Shown: positions 7,170 to 12,986 of the stretch, one piece after another | Layout: each line of letters begins with the position of its first letter | How positions within the stretch are numbered: position 1 is the stretch's first letter | Position numbers and translations under genes: made by a program | Notes under the pieces: model-generated | Told to the model about the DNA's origin: nothing | What the model saw: only the letters and a program-made list of their open reading frames with translations | Databases searched by the model: none | Source of the DNA: an uncultured Thermoanaerobacteraceae bacterium | GTDB lineage: Bacteria > Bacillota > DSM-12270 > Thermacetogeniales > Thermacetogeniaceae | Reading direction: 5' to 3' | Assembly (NCBI GenBank): GCA_937914965.1 | Contig: CALGIY010000366.1 | Coordinates: 1 to 12,986, forward strand | Length of the DNA: 12,986 nt

Positions 7170-8474
7170 ATGCAGACAAGCAATTCAATTATGAGTAAAC
7201 AGGTGAGGGGAAGGTTCCTCTTGCTGGCACCTGTGGTTGCAATACCTTTTGTGCTCCTGTTTTTCTGGAAAATGGGGGTCGGAAAAGATCTGTCCGAAGC
7301 CCCAAGGACGGAGGGAAATCCCGTTTTTCCTGCAGGTCTCCCAGATATCGGTGCACATAAGGGAGAAAACCTTAATAAGCTGGAACACTACGAAAAGGCC
7401 GATCGGGATTCCCAAAGGCTCAAGGAGCTCATTAGGCACGATCCGTACTACCTAGAGCCGCAGGGCCCCATCGGATACCCCGATGGTGATCCCGAGGACC
7501 TTGCCGGACATGAAGCCTATGAGTTCACGCCCATTGGCCGGCAATCCGGAGAGCAGCTTTCCCAAGAGATCTTTAAAAAGCTTTCGGACCTCCAGCAGGA
7601 GCTGGAATCGCCCGCGACCAGAAGGGACGCTGACCGGTTTTTCCCCTTCGACGGCCATCAGGGGGCAACCAATGCCCCAAAAAAGGAAATGCTGGACCTT
7701 CTGGATGCCCATGAGGCGCATCTGGACTCACTTTCCAGTGATCCAAGCCAGGACATGGAAATCCTGCAGCTCAATGCCATGCTCGACAAGGTCCTTGATA
7801 TCCAGCATCCGGACAGGTTAAGGTCCCGGGCACAGCAGGAGGAAAACTTAGAAGGTGTGGGTGCCTTACCGGTCGGCCATCCATTGGAAAGGGCCCAAAT
7901 CTCGGTCCTGGCAGCCCATGGGCACGAAAGGGACACATTTCGGAGAGCCTTCAGGTTCTATTCGCTAAATGACCAGGGAAAGCTTCCACCAGAGCAAGGG
8001 GCGATCCCTGCAGCGGTCCATGGTCGGCAGGAACTTATCGATGGTTCGTACATCAAGCTGCACCTTATGGAAACGGTGAACGTTGCCGGTAAGGAGGTCC
8101 CAAAGGGTGCCCTTGTGTTCGGCCAGGTCAGGTTTTCGCCACAGCGGATGGACATCAAGATCAAGCACCTCAGGGTCGGACGGTCCATATTGCCGGTCGA
8201 TATGCAGGTGCATGACCTAGATGGTTTGCCGGGGGTCCATGTGCCGGGCGACATTTTGCGGCAGGGTATCCAGGAATCGGCCGATAGATCGGTCCAAGAA
8301 CTGGGAATGCCATCCCTGGACCCTTCATGGGAGACCAAGGCGGCCTCCTTGGGGGTACAGGCAGCAAAGAGACTTATGGCAAAGAGGATTAAGGTGAAAA
8401 AAGTGATCATGCCCGCTGATTATAGAGTGCTATTATTTGATAAAAAGAAAACAGAAAAGATAAATAAACAGTAA
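7170..8474 (+). CDS. traM: TraM, VirB10-like conjugation channel protein
   Basis: A 434-aa protein, near the usual TraM length. There is one N-terminal membrane anchor (about 16-33), then a polar, Pro/Asp/Gln-rich helical linker to about residue 260. The conserved C-terminal domain starts at FYSLND (about 263), with IPAAVHG, GSYIKLHLME, GKEVPKGALVFG, LPVDMQVHDLDGLPGVHVPG and a VKKVIMPADYRVLL end, all typical of Bacteroidetes TraM. Family knowledge: VirB10-like proteins span the envelope and pass energy state to the outer core. ATG 7191 is an alternative start that keeps the anchor. The last ~40 bases of the gene and the spacer after it are locally AT-rich. Confidence 0.92.
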   Translation: MQTSNSIMSKQVRGRFLLLAPVVAIPFVLLFFWKMGVGKDLSEAPRTEGNPVFPAGLPDIGAHKGENLNKLEHYEKADRDSQRLKELIRHDPYYLEPQGPIGYPDGDPEDLAGHEAYEFTPIGRQSGEQLSQEIFKKLSDLQQELESPATRRDADRFFPFDGHQGATNAPKKEMLDLLDAHEAHLDSLSSDPSQDMEILQLNAMLDKVLDIQHPDRLRSRAQQEENLEGVGALPVGHPLERAQISVLAAHGHERDTFRRAFRFYSLNDQGKLPPEQGAIPAAVHGRQELIDGSYIKLHLMETVNVAGKEVPKGALVFGQVRFSPQRMDIKIKHLRVGRSILPVDMQVHDLDGLPGVHVPGDILRQGIQESADRSVQELGMPSLDPSWETKAASLGVQAAKRLMAKRIKVKKVIMPADYRVLLFDKKKTEKINKQ

Positions 8475-8482
8475 AATAAATC

Positions 8483-9322
8483 ATGGATAAATTACCACAT
8501 TGCATAATATTATCGGTATTCCTGCTGGCCTTTGCCGCTTTCGCAAATGGACAGTACGCTCCCATGCCCCAGCGCATAAGGGTTAGCGAAAATATGACGA
8601 CCAACCTCATTTTCTCCATGCCCATCCTGAGCGTGGACCTGGGAAGTTTCGATATCCTGGCCCAAAAGGCTAGCGGGGTACAGAACGTCCTGCAGGTAAA
8701 GGCCGCCAGCAAGGAGCTGACACAGACGAACCTCACCGTGATCACACAAGACGGGAAGTTACATTCATTCCTGGCTAGCTATGCTGAATTTGCAGACCCC
8801 ATCAACCTGATCGTCGGGGAGAACCTGCCCGAAGGTACCTATGTTCCCTCCATCCCGAACCGCACAAAGGTTCCTCCCATCCAGGTGGGGCAAGGTATGG
8901 ATTGGGTGCGGAATACGGACCTTGTTCCCGTTAGGTTGATGAAGAAATCGGACGGGATCAGCTTTAGCCTTGACGGCATATTTATACAAGGGAAAAGGAT
9001 GTACCTGCGCTTCCGGTTCTACAACGAATCCCATATCCCTTTCAAGGTCGACCAGTTCAGGCTTTTCCTCAAGGATAACAGAACGGCGAAAAGGACGGCT
9101 GCCCAGGAAATTGAAATCATACCGGAATATGTGGACGGGCAGCAGGACAAATTGCATGAACATGTGCCGTATACCTGGATTGTTTCCCTACCGAGCTTTA
9201 CCATTCCAGAGGGCAAGCACCTGTGGGTGGAACTCATTGAGCTTTCCGGAGGAAGGGATTTGGGGCTAAAGGTCAGGAACAGACATGTCCTAAAGACCCT
9301 TCCGGTTCCATTCATCCAATAA
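8483..9322 (+). CDS. traN: TraN, VirB9-like outer-complex protein
   Basis: A 279-aa protein with a clear signal peptide (1-23, ending FANGQ). Early residues ENMTTNLIFSMPILSVDLGS (37-56) form the VirB9-like N-terminal beta segment, where the family first contacts VirB10. VITQDGKLHSF follows, then the C-terminal half with KRMYLRFRFYNESHIPF and a FTIPEGKHLWVEL end. These are recognisable Bacteroidetes TraN features. Role by family: a periplasmic/outer-membrane-proximal ring of the T4SS core, partnering TraM. It lies eight bases after traM and 13 before the next ORF. No lipobox is visible. Confidence 0.9.
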   Translation: MDKLPHCIILSVFLLAFAAFANGQYAPMPQRIRVSENMTTNLIFSMPILSVDLGSFDILAQKASGVQNVLQVKAASKELTQTNLTVITQDGKLHSFLASYAEFADPINLIVGENLPEGTYVPSIPNRTKVPPIQVGQGMDWVRNTDLVPVRLMKKSDGISFSLDGIFIQGKRMYLRFRFYNESHIPFKVDQFRLFLKDNRTAKRTAAQEIEIIPEYVDGQQDKLHEHVPYTWIVSLPSFTIPEGKHLWVELIELSGGRDLGLKVRNRHVLKTLPVPFIQ

Positions 9323-9335
9323 AAAAACAGACATC

Positions 9336-10097
9336 ATGAACATACAAAACTTTGAATACCTCAGGAATCAGCTCTTCTACTGCGGTTTCGGACACAAACT
9401 TGAAGATGCCCTAAGATCGAAGATGGCAAAGGACAAACAGGAGTTCCAGTTGCAGTACAGGGGACAGATAGATTCCGAGCCTGTAAGGGCAGAACTGCAC
9501 TTTTCCAGGAGTAGGCAGACGGATAGGTACTACTTCAATTCCTTTCGGGTCGAACTCCCCCAAAACAGTGCCCGGGTAACGGGATCGAGAAGGTTCCAGG
9601 TGAACGGAAGTAACAGGTTTACCTTAAAGGAAGCATATAACCTTCTCAACGGAAGGTCGGTTCACAAGGAGCTGACCAATGTCCAGGGGGAACGGTACAG
9701 GGCATGGTTCCAACTGGATGGCAAGACCTTGGATATCCATGGCAACCATAAACTGCTGCAGTTCCATGAAAACTATGGATATGACATCGAAAACCAGCTA
9801 GGGCGTTTTCCGATCATGGAACTTAGGGAGGAACAGAGCAAAAAGAGGTTGCTGGAATCACTTGGCAGGGGCAACCGTCAGCTGGTGACCTTTGAGCTGA
9901 GCTCAGGGCCCCATAAACTGTACGTAGAGGCCCTGCCAAGGTTCAAGGCAGTCTGCATATACAATGAACAGGGCATAAGGCAGGAATTCATTGATGACCG
10001 TTCCAAATTGGACCAGCGGCCAAGTGCCAAGCTTCAGGAGCAGCAGAGGCAGATCCAGATACGGAGCAGGGGGGGAAGGAAGGGACACAGCTTATGA
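9336..10097 (+). CDS. Conserved Bacteroidota mobile-element protein of unknown function
   Basis: A 253-aa soluble, basic protein without a signal peptide or membrane segment. Seen: NFEYLRNQLFYCGFG (5-19), DRYYFNSFRVEL (63-74), FTLKEAYNLLNGRSVHKEL (95-113), a charged segment around KLLQFHENYGYD (139-150), SLGRGNRQLVTF (175-186), and a Gln/Arg-rich tail (227-253). I recall proteins with the same blocks beside tra or replication genes in Bacteroidota elements, always uncharacterised. The basic tail and cytoplasmic prediction fit nucleic-acid or protein-complex binding, but this is only inference. It is co-oriented with traN, 13 bases downstream, and overlaps the next gene by four bases. The canonical traO that should follow traN is not recognisable here. 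Confidence 0.6.
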   Translation: MNIQNFEYLRNQLFYCGFGHKLEDALRSKMAKDKQEFQLQYRGQIDSEPVRAELHFSRSRQTDRYYFNSFRVELPQNSARVTGSRRFQVNGSNRFTLKEAYNLLNGRSVHKELTNVQGERYRAWFQLDGKTLDIHGNHKLLQFHENYGYDIENQLGRFPIMELREEQSKKRLLESLGRGNRQLVTFELSSGPHKLYVEALPRFKAVCIYNEQGIRQEFIDDRSKLDQRPSAKLQEQQRQIQIRSRGGRKGHSL

Positions 10098-10465
10098 GAC
10101 CCGATACCTTCAATGCCCTGGCCAAGGTGCTTCCCGATTTCTTTCAGGCCATGGACCGTGACCCCAGGTTGTCAAGTACGCACGTTTCACTCTATTTCTC
10201 ACTGATAAGGCAGTGGGCGAGATCAGACTTCAAGGGGTGCATACGGGTCTATGCCAGGCATGGTGCCCACAGGGCCAAGATTTCGATGGTAAGTTACATT
10301 AAGTGCCTGAAGGACATGCATGAATTTGGGTATATCCGTTACGTGCCATCCTATAACAGCGCTGAGCCCAGTTCGATCTACCTCTTCTGCAGGGGAGAGC
10401 TACGCGCAAATGAAGCGCAGAAGGTGGTTGATTCCCCGTTGATCCCCGCGAAAAAGGGAAACTAA
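10094..10465 (+). CDS. Small winged-helix-like protein at the end of the tra operon
   Basis: A 123-aa cytoplasmic protein, start coupled by ATGA to the preceding gene. The pattern HVSLYFSLIRQW (30-41), then VYARHGAHRAKISMVSYIKCLKDMHEFGYI (52-81) and a YVPSYN (83-88) beta-wing-like end resembles the small winged-HTH proteins of Bacteroidota mobile elements, where a helix-turn-helix is followed by a 'GYI-YxPS' wing. It may be a DNA-binding regulator or accessory replication/transfer factor; a function cannot be set from sequence alone. It is the last intact gene of the operon. Codon use and GC resemble the tra genes rather than the right flank. Confidence 0.55.
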   Translation: MRPDTFNALAKVLPDFFQAMDRDPRLSSTHVSLYFSLIRQWARSDFKGCIRVYARHGAHRAKISMVSYIKCLKDMHEFGYIRYVPSYNSAEPSSIYLFCRGELRANEAQKVVDSPLIPAKKGN

Positions 10466-10549
10466 TGGATACTATTGATGTTATCTTCAGGCATAATTGA
10501 GCCTTTTCGCCAGGTTATACCCAGTTCCCATGGGAAAGGTCCCAAAAAG
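10466..10549. other. Non-coding 3' end of tra operon
   Basis: No ORF is found here. There is a perfect 12-bp palindrome TTCCCATGGGAA at 10525-10536 and an imperfect outer dyad (10492-10505 with 10596-10607, two-base bulge). The right border of the tra-type DNA probably lies in or just after this stretch, because the decayed epimerase gene starts to be readable at 10566 on the other strand. No direct repeat of the left junction longer than the heptamer CATAATT was noticed. Confidence 0.4.
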
Positions 10550-10589
10550 CCTTTGGTGAGTGGCGTCACTCTCCGGCACTCACCAAAGG
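10541..10589 (-). terminator. Intrinsic terminator, minus strand, of the decayed epimerase gene
   Basis: Perfect 13-bp arms CCTTTGGTGAGTG (10550-10562) and CACTCACCAAAGG (10577-10589) enclose a 14-base loop. Read on the minus strand the hairpin is followed at once by CTTTTTGGG (U-tract); read on the plus strand no U-tract follows. So it should stop transcripts coming from the right. Its 5' arm also encodes the last residues of the epimerase remnant. A second, imperfect arm copy within the loop (CACTCTCC) allows an alternative shorter hairpin. Confidence 0.65.
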
Positions 10590-11268
10590 ATTCCTAAGGC
10601 AATTATGTTTTAGGGAACACAGTACTTGGAATCCCTTGGTCCATTATGTTTTAAAAGGTTCCCTATTGGGTATCAGGCAGCTCGTTTCCAGTGGCTCATT
10701 GGATATTGCACTGAACATGTCCTGTAGAGAGGTCGGTTTGGGAGCTACGATGCCACCATTTCTACCCAGGACAAGTGAAACCCCGATCTTGGTGACTCAG
10801 GAGCCCATATGGTTGTCTTAGAACCAGTCCGCAGCTTTTTCCCAGTTCCCGCACAGATCTGCACCGGACCCCATTCCTTTCTCCCCATTTCCTTCACTCT
10901 GCACTGACCGGTCGGTAAAACCGTAATATCCGATAGCCGATGCCGATACGAAACCCGTAATTCTCTGGCTGTGACCTTTCAATCTCCCCATCAAAAAATC
11001 CCCTGCTCCGATGCTAGTTTCATAAACCAATCTTTTGCGATCCCCTGTAAGCGGTGTCCCGTCGTCCAGCTCTGACCGAGAGGTGGACGATATGGTCTGC
11101 TCCGTCCAGGGCTTTCTCATCCATGGTCCAGTTTTCCATGTCCCAATGGTATTCATCTTCAGATCATGGTGCCCTTTTTAATGGATTATTCTATTACTTT
11201 CCCTGGAGCGACTTTAGGTGTTCTTCAATAAAGCTGTCAGCCCCTGTTATTAATGCGGGTGGTACCAT
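10566..11268 (-). pseudogene. Decayed TIGR01777-family NAD-dependent epimerase/dehydratase
   Basis: Reading the minus strand from ATG at 11268 gives LITGADSFIEEHLKSLQGK, a damaged form of the Rossmann start (LITGATGFIG...). Two stops follow, then one more, then in the same frame EYHWDMENWTMDEKALDGAD and HIVHLS. The frame then shifts near 11075 and continues as GDRKRLVYETSIGA, RITGFVSASAIGYYGFTD (the family hallmark SASAIGYYG), GNWEKAADWF, stop, stop, IGVSLVLGRNGG, a jump of about 50-60 residues, then VAPKPTSLQDMFSAI, LIPN, stop, and GFQVLCSLKHNCLRNPL to a final stop at 10566-10568. So it has at least five in-frame stops, one frameshift and one internal deletion (703 bp against roughly 900 expected). 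The remnant epimerase would have been a cytoplasmic SDR-type enzyme of unclear substrate. Homology is by eye only, but the motif order is convincing. Confidence 0.8.
10602..10653. repeat. 11-bp direct repeat ATTATGTTTTA
   Basis: Identical copies at 10602-10612 and 10643-10653, inside the 3' part of the epimerase pseudogene. They may mark a small duplication that occurred during decay, or be chance in AT-rich sequence. Confidence 0.4.
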
Positions 11269-11369
11269 GAAGCCTAAAATGAATAGTCAATTAAACAAAG
11301 ATATGGACCTTCGTACCAATATTAGTTTTGGGGATATTACGGATGAGTGGTTACCTTCAGGTTAGCGTT

Positions 11370-11631
11370 ATGGTAAAATGCCCAAGAGCGACCCACCAAA
11401 GTGTTTGGCGACATCGTAGCTATAATGGATACATCTGGGATATTTGGAACCAAATGGAGTTTGCTAATAGAGCATTGCCTGTCGGTACGGGAAAGCGAGG
11501 TCAATACATTCAAGAAGATCGAAAAGGACATTGGTGGAATCTCAGCAAGGATGCTTCCAAAAGGCCCTAAGGTACTAGAAAGGGACAAAATCCTTGCCGC
11601 ATCGTCCGCAACAAGGATTTTGGGGGCTTAA
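11370..11631 (+). pseudogene. Broken HxlR-family transcriptional regulator
   Basis: From ATG 11370 the frame gives MVKCPRATHQSV. After a shift near 11400 the next frame reads FGDIVAIMDTSGIFGTKWSLLI, EVNTFKKIEKDIGGISARML and KGPKVLERDKILAASSAT, ending at TAA 11629-11631. This is the HxlR pattern: a Cys-Pro near the N-terminus, GxKWSLLI, a recognition-helix segment (IxGISxRML) and a 'xLExxxIL' wing start. Family members are about 110-120 aa DNA-binding redox or stress regulators. The frameshift, an irregular insertion around HCLSVRESE, and the missing last third indicate a pseudogene. It is divergent from the epimerase remnant, with about 100 bp between them, so the two may once have formed a regulator-target pair. 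Confidence 0.58.
11587..11621. terminator. Inverted repeat, possible ndk terminator
   Basis: Perfect 10-bp arms AAAATCCTTG (11587-11596) and CAAGGATTTT (11612-11621) with a 15-base loop. It lies 35 bases past the ndk stop on the minus strand and at the 3' end of the HxlR remnant on the plus strand. Each arm ends in four T's on its own downstream side, so it could act in both directions, though the U-tract is short. Confidence 0.5.
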
Positions 11632-11656
11632 ATCAAGGACAAGCCGACCCAGGTTC

Positions 11657-12076
11657 TTAGAACCTCTCGAACTGAGAGAAAAAGAAACCTCCTTCGATCT
11701 CAGCATTTTCATCAGAATCGGACCCGTGGATAGCATTAGCATCGATAGATTTAGCGTATTTGCTACGGATAGTTCCTTCACTGGCTTTAGAAGGGTCAGT
11801 GGCACCGATTAATGTACGGAAATCCTCAACGGCGTTGTCCTTTTCCAGGATTGCTGCGACGATAGGTCCCGAAGACATGAAATTGACCAGGTCTCCGTAA
11901 AAAGGACGTTCCTTGTGAACCTCATAAAACTTGCCTGCATTTACTTCGCTAAGCTGAATGTACTTCATTGCAACGATCTTGAAGCCGCCAGCAATGATGT
12001 CATTCAAGATGGCGCCTGTGTGGCCATTTGCAACTGCATCTGGCTTGATCATTGTAAAAGTTCTGTTTGTTGCCAT
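11657..12076 (-). CDS. ndk: Nucleoside diphosphate kinase
   Basis: A 139-aa protein, the normal length for a bacterial Ndk, and intact. Seen: [10 protein letters not shown] at the N-terminus with K11, the [15 protein letters not shown] segment (57-71), [18 protein letters not shown] (91-108) and the active site [12 protein letters not shown] with H117 as the phosphohistidine. Function by family: it moves the gamma-phosphate from ATP to NDPs/dNDPs by a ping-pong mechanism in the cytoplasm, balancing nucleotide pools. GC (about 43% in one counted line) is between that of the kdsC fragment and the tra genes, and it has its own promoter box, so it is probably a resident chromosomal gene rather than cargo. 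Intact ndk between pseudogene debris shows that decay here is gene-specific, not sequencing error. Confidence 0.97.
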   Translation of the reverse strand: MATNRTFTMIKPDAVANGHTGAILNDIIAGGFKIVAMKYIQLSEVNAGKFYEVHKERPFYGDLVNFMSSGPIVAAILEKDNAVEDFRTLIGATDPSKASEGTIRSKYAKSIDANAIHGSDSDENAEIEGGFFFSQFERF

Positions 12077-12094
12077 TTTACTCTAAAATTTTTG

Positions 12095-12102
12095 CAAAGG
12101 TA
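12095..12102 (-). promoter_or_regulatory. Bacteroidetes-type -7 box upstream of ndk
   Basis: On the minus strand the sequence reads TACCTTTG, matching the TAnnTTTG -7 element used by the main sigma factor of Bacteroidota, 18 bases before the ndk ATG. I do not see a well-spaced TTG -33 element, so only the -7 part is supported. The implied leader is short, with no Shine-Dalgarno. Confidence 0.6.
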
Positions 12103-12392
12103 ATAAATTTATGCAAGTTGGAAAAGTTTTGGATCGAGGTCACCTTTAGGAGGTTGACAATAAAAATCCATATCCTGGTGGTGGACCGTTGTCTCTATCT
12201 AAATTCTTGGATCTTTCCTATTTGTAAGGGTGAGAGTCCACATGGTGGCAGGGCATTTCAAGGGGATAAAAATACAAGGGATTATATTGTTCCCTATTCC
12301 TGGTTGTGAAACAGTCGATCCCTACGGACCTAAACAGTTACCTTGGCAGGCCAACCTGCTGTTTTCCCTATGTTTCCCTTTTCCTTAACAGT
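12103..12392. other. Unassigned sequence between ndk and the small membrane ORF
   Basis: About 290 bases with no convincing coding region in either strand. Short plus-strand frames here have no recognisable motif, and the minus strand is interrupted by stops. It could be further decayed sequence, in line with the pseudogenes on the other side of ndk. Confidence 0.5.
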
Positions 12393-12644
12393 ATGAGTCA
12401 GGACCGTCATTGGAAACTGACCTTTTATTTGTCTTTGTGGGTGCCATTGGCTCTATTGCCCTTTGGATGGAACTCTTTGGGTATGTTTGATTCCTCTCCC
12501 TTGGGAATGAATGGGGGCGATGTCTCCGGACCCCTACTGCTATCTGTTTTTTTCCTGTTGCTGCCTGCTGCCTTGTCATCTTGGGGCATTTTTGCTCTTT
12601 TGTTGTCTGATTTCATGTCCATCACGTTTAGCGTTTGCCTTTGA
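12393..12644 (+). CDS. Possible small two-segment membrane protein
   Basis: An 83-aa ORF from ATG 12393; the open frame runs further upstream to 12306, but the extra residues look less protein-like. Two hydrophobic segments are seen: residues about 9-27 (FYLSLWVPLALLPFGW) and about 47-75 (GPLLLSVFFLLLPAALSSWG onward), separated by a Gly/Asn/Asp loop. No family recognised. No promoter box or ribosome site was seen. It may be a real small inner-membrane protein, or a T-rich stretch giving apparent hydrophobicity. Confidence 0.3.
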   Translation: MSQDRHWKLTFYLSLWVPLALLPFGWNSLGMFDSSPLGMNGGDVSGPLLLSVFFLLLPAALSSWGIFALLLSDFMSITFSVCL

Positions 12645-12687
12645 ACAATCGGAAGGGGGAAAAAGTTTTTAATTGTCCATTTATTCA

Positions 12688-12978
12688 TCATGGAAAATAT
12701 AATGGGAATGTGATCATTTCTATTCTTTGAAAACCGATATTCCATTCCTCGGTCAGGTTAACCTCTTTTAGCGTACTTTGGGATGGGAGGGGAATCAATT
12801 TGGATGAAAAGAAGTTTAGGACGGTGTCTTCTGTCCGGCTTTCCCCGTATTTAAGGGAGCCATTTTGGGTCGATCCTGAAGTGACCTTTCGGATATTAAG
12901 GAGGACCGGTGTGCTGTTTGGGAAAATATCCAAATGGATCTTCCAACAATTATAGCATTTGCATATTTTAATGTTTTT
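12688..12978 (-). CDS. Start-less hypothetical ORF at right edge (possible gene fragment)
   Basis: Minus-strand frame open from after a TAA at 12979-12981 down to TGA at 12688-12690, 96 codons. No ATG occurs near its upstream end; the only plausible start is TTG at 12933 (81 aa). The product is polar, with STPVLLNIRKVTSGST, SRTEDTVLNFF and STLKEVNLTEEWNIGF segments that look like normal protein composition, but I recognise no family. A preceding C-K-C-Y-N-C stretch would be lost with the TTG start. It may be the remains of a larger gene broken by a stop near 12980. Confidence 0.28.
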   Translation of the reverse strand, partial: KNIKICKCYNCWKIHLDIFPNSTPVLLNIRKVTSGSTQNGSLKYGESRTEDTVLNFFSSKLIPLPSQSTLKEVNLTEEWNIGFQRIEMITFPLYFP

Positions 12979-12986
12979 TTAGCTTC

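Noticed and set aside
10525..10536. 12-bp palindrome TTCCCATGGGAA as a stand-alone operator
   Set aside because: A single copy with no adjacent promoter; no evidence of regulation beyond symmetry.
10636..10821. 61-codon plus-strand ORF
   Set aside because: It is antisense to the epimerase remnant, whose motifs are readable on the minus strand; the plus product has no recognisable features.
10818..11156. 112-aa minus-strand ORF as an intact small gene
   Set aside because: Its first third is out of frame with the family sequence, and it ends at a premature stop after GNWEKAADWF, while homology goes on beyond it; it is a slice of the pseudogene.
11651..11665. Dyad AGGTTCT-T-AGAACCT over the ndk stop codon
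   Set aside because: A one-base loop cannot form a hairpin, and the sequence is partly fixed by the coding end; probably chance.
12094..12103. CTnDOT-like attachment core (GTAnnTTTGC) upstream of ndk
   Set aside because: The minus strand reads TTACCTTTGC, lacking the first G, and the spot fits a TAnnTTTG promoter box better.
12067..12309. 80-codon plus-strand ORF upstream of the small membrane ORF
   Set aside because: It begins inside the ndk promoter/leader region, has no motif and an unusual composition; not supported as a gene.
1..12986. CRISPR arrays, tRNA or rRNA genes, insertion sequences
   Set aside because: No regularly spaced repeats, no cloverleaf or rRNA-like sequence and no transposase motif were seen on either strand by eye.

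Overview
This window looks like a piece of a Bacteroidota (probably flavobacterial) genome. Its core is a CTnDOT-type conjugative transfer (tra) operon flanked by chromosomal-type sequence. The assignment rests on three things: the Bacteroidetes-specific Tra proteins in canonical order, a Bacteroidetes-type nucleoside diphosphate kinase and KdsC, and a TAnnTTTG promoter box upstream of ndk.

Layout. (1) 1-386: the 3' part of a kdsC-like phosphatase gene with low GC (35-42% in two lines I counted). (2) 387-446: a short AT-rich spacer with a hexamer microsatellite. GC then jumps to well over 50% exactly where traG begins, and the usual traA-traF genes are absent, so this is either a real recombination edge or an assembly junction. 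(3) 447-10465: eleven tightly packed plus-strand genes with ATGA overlaps or gaps of at most 27 nt. These are traG (VirB4-like ATPase), traI, two further TrbJ/TraI-like secreted paralogues, traJ (VirB6/TrbL-like), traK (VirB8-like), traL, traM (VirB10-like), traN (VirB9-like), an uncharacterised mobile-element protein and a small winged-helix-like protein. (4) 10466-11631: no intact gene, but two decayed genes can be read. One is a TIGR01777-type NAD-dependent epimerase on the minus strand, with stops, a frameshift and an internal deletion, ending in a terminator hairpin. The other, divergent from it, is a broken HxlR-type regulator on the plus strand. (5) 11657-12076: intact ndk on the minus strand, with its own promoter box and a downstream inverted repeat. 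(6) 12103-12986: mostly unassigned sequence with a possible 83-aa membrane protein and a start-less ORF at the right edge.

Functionally, traG through traN would build the energising ATPase, the inner-membrane platform (J, K, L, M), the VirB9-like outer part (N) and periplasmic TrbJ-like factors of a type IV secretion channel. No relaxase, coupling protein, integrase or TraA-F is present in the window, so by itself this is an incomplete transfer module. The most notable points are the three tandem TrbJ-like paralogues sharing one motif at fixed spacing, the sharp kdsC/traG boundary, and the epimerase/HxlR pseudogene pair beside the element.
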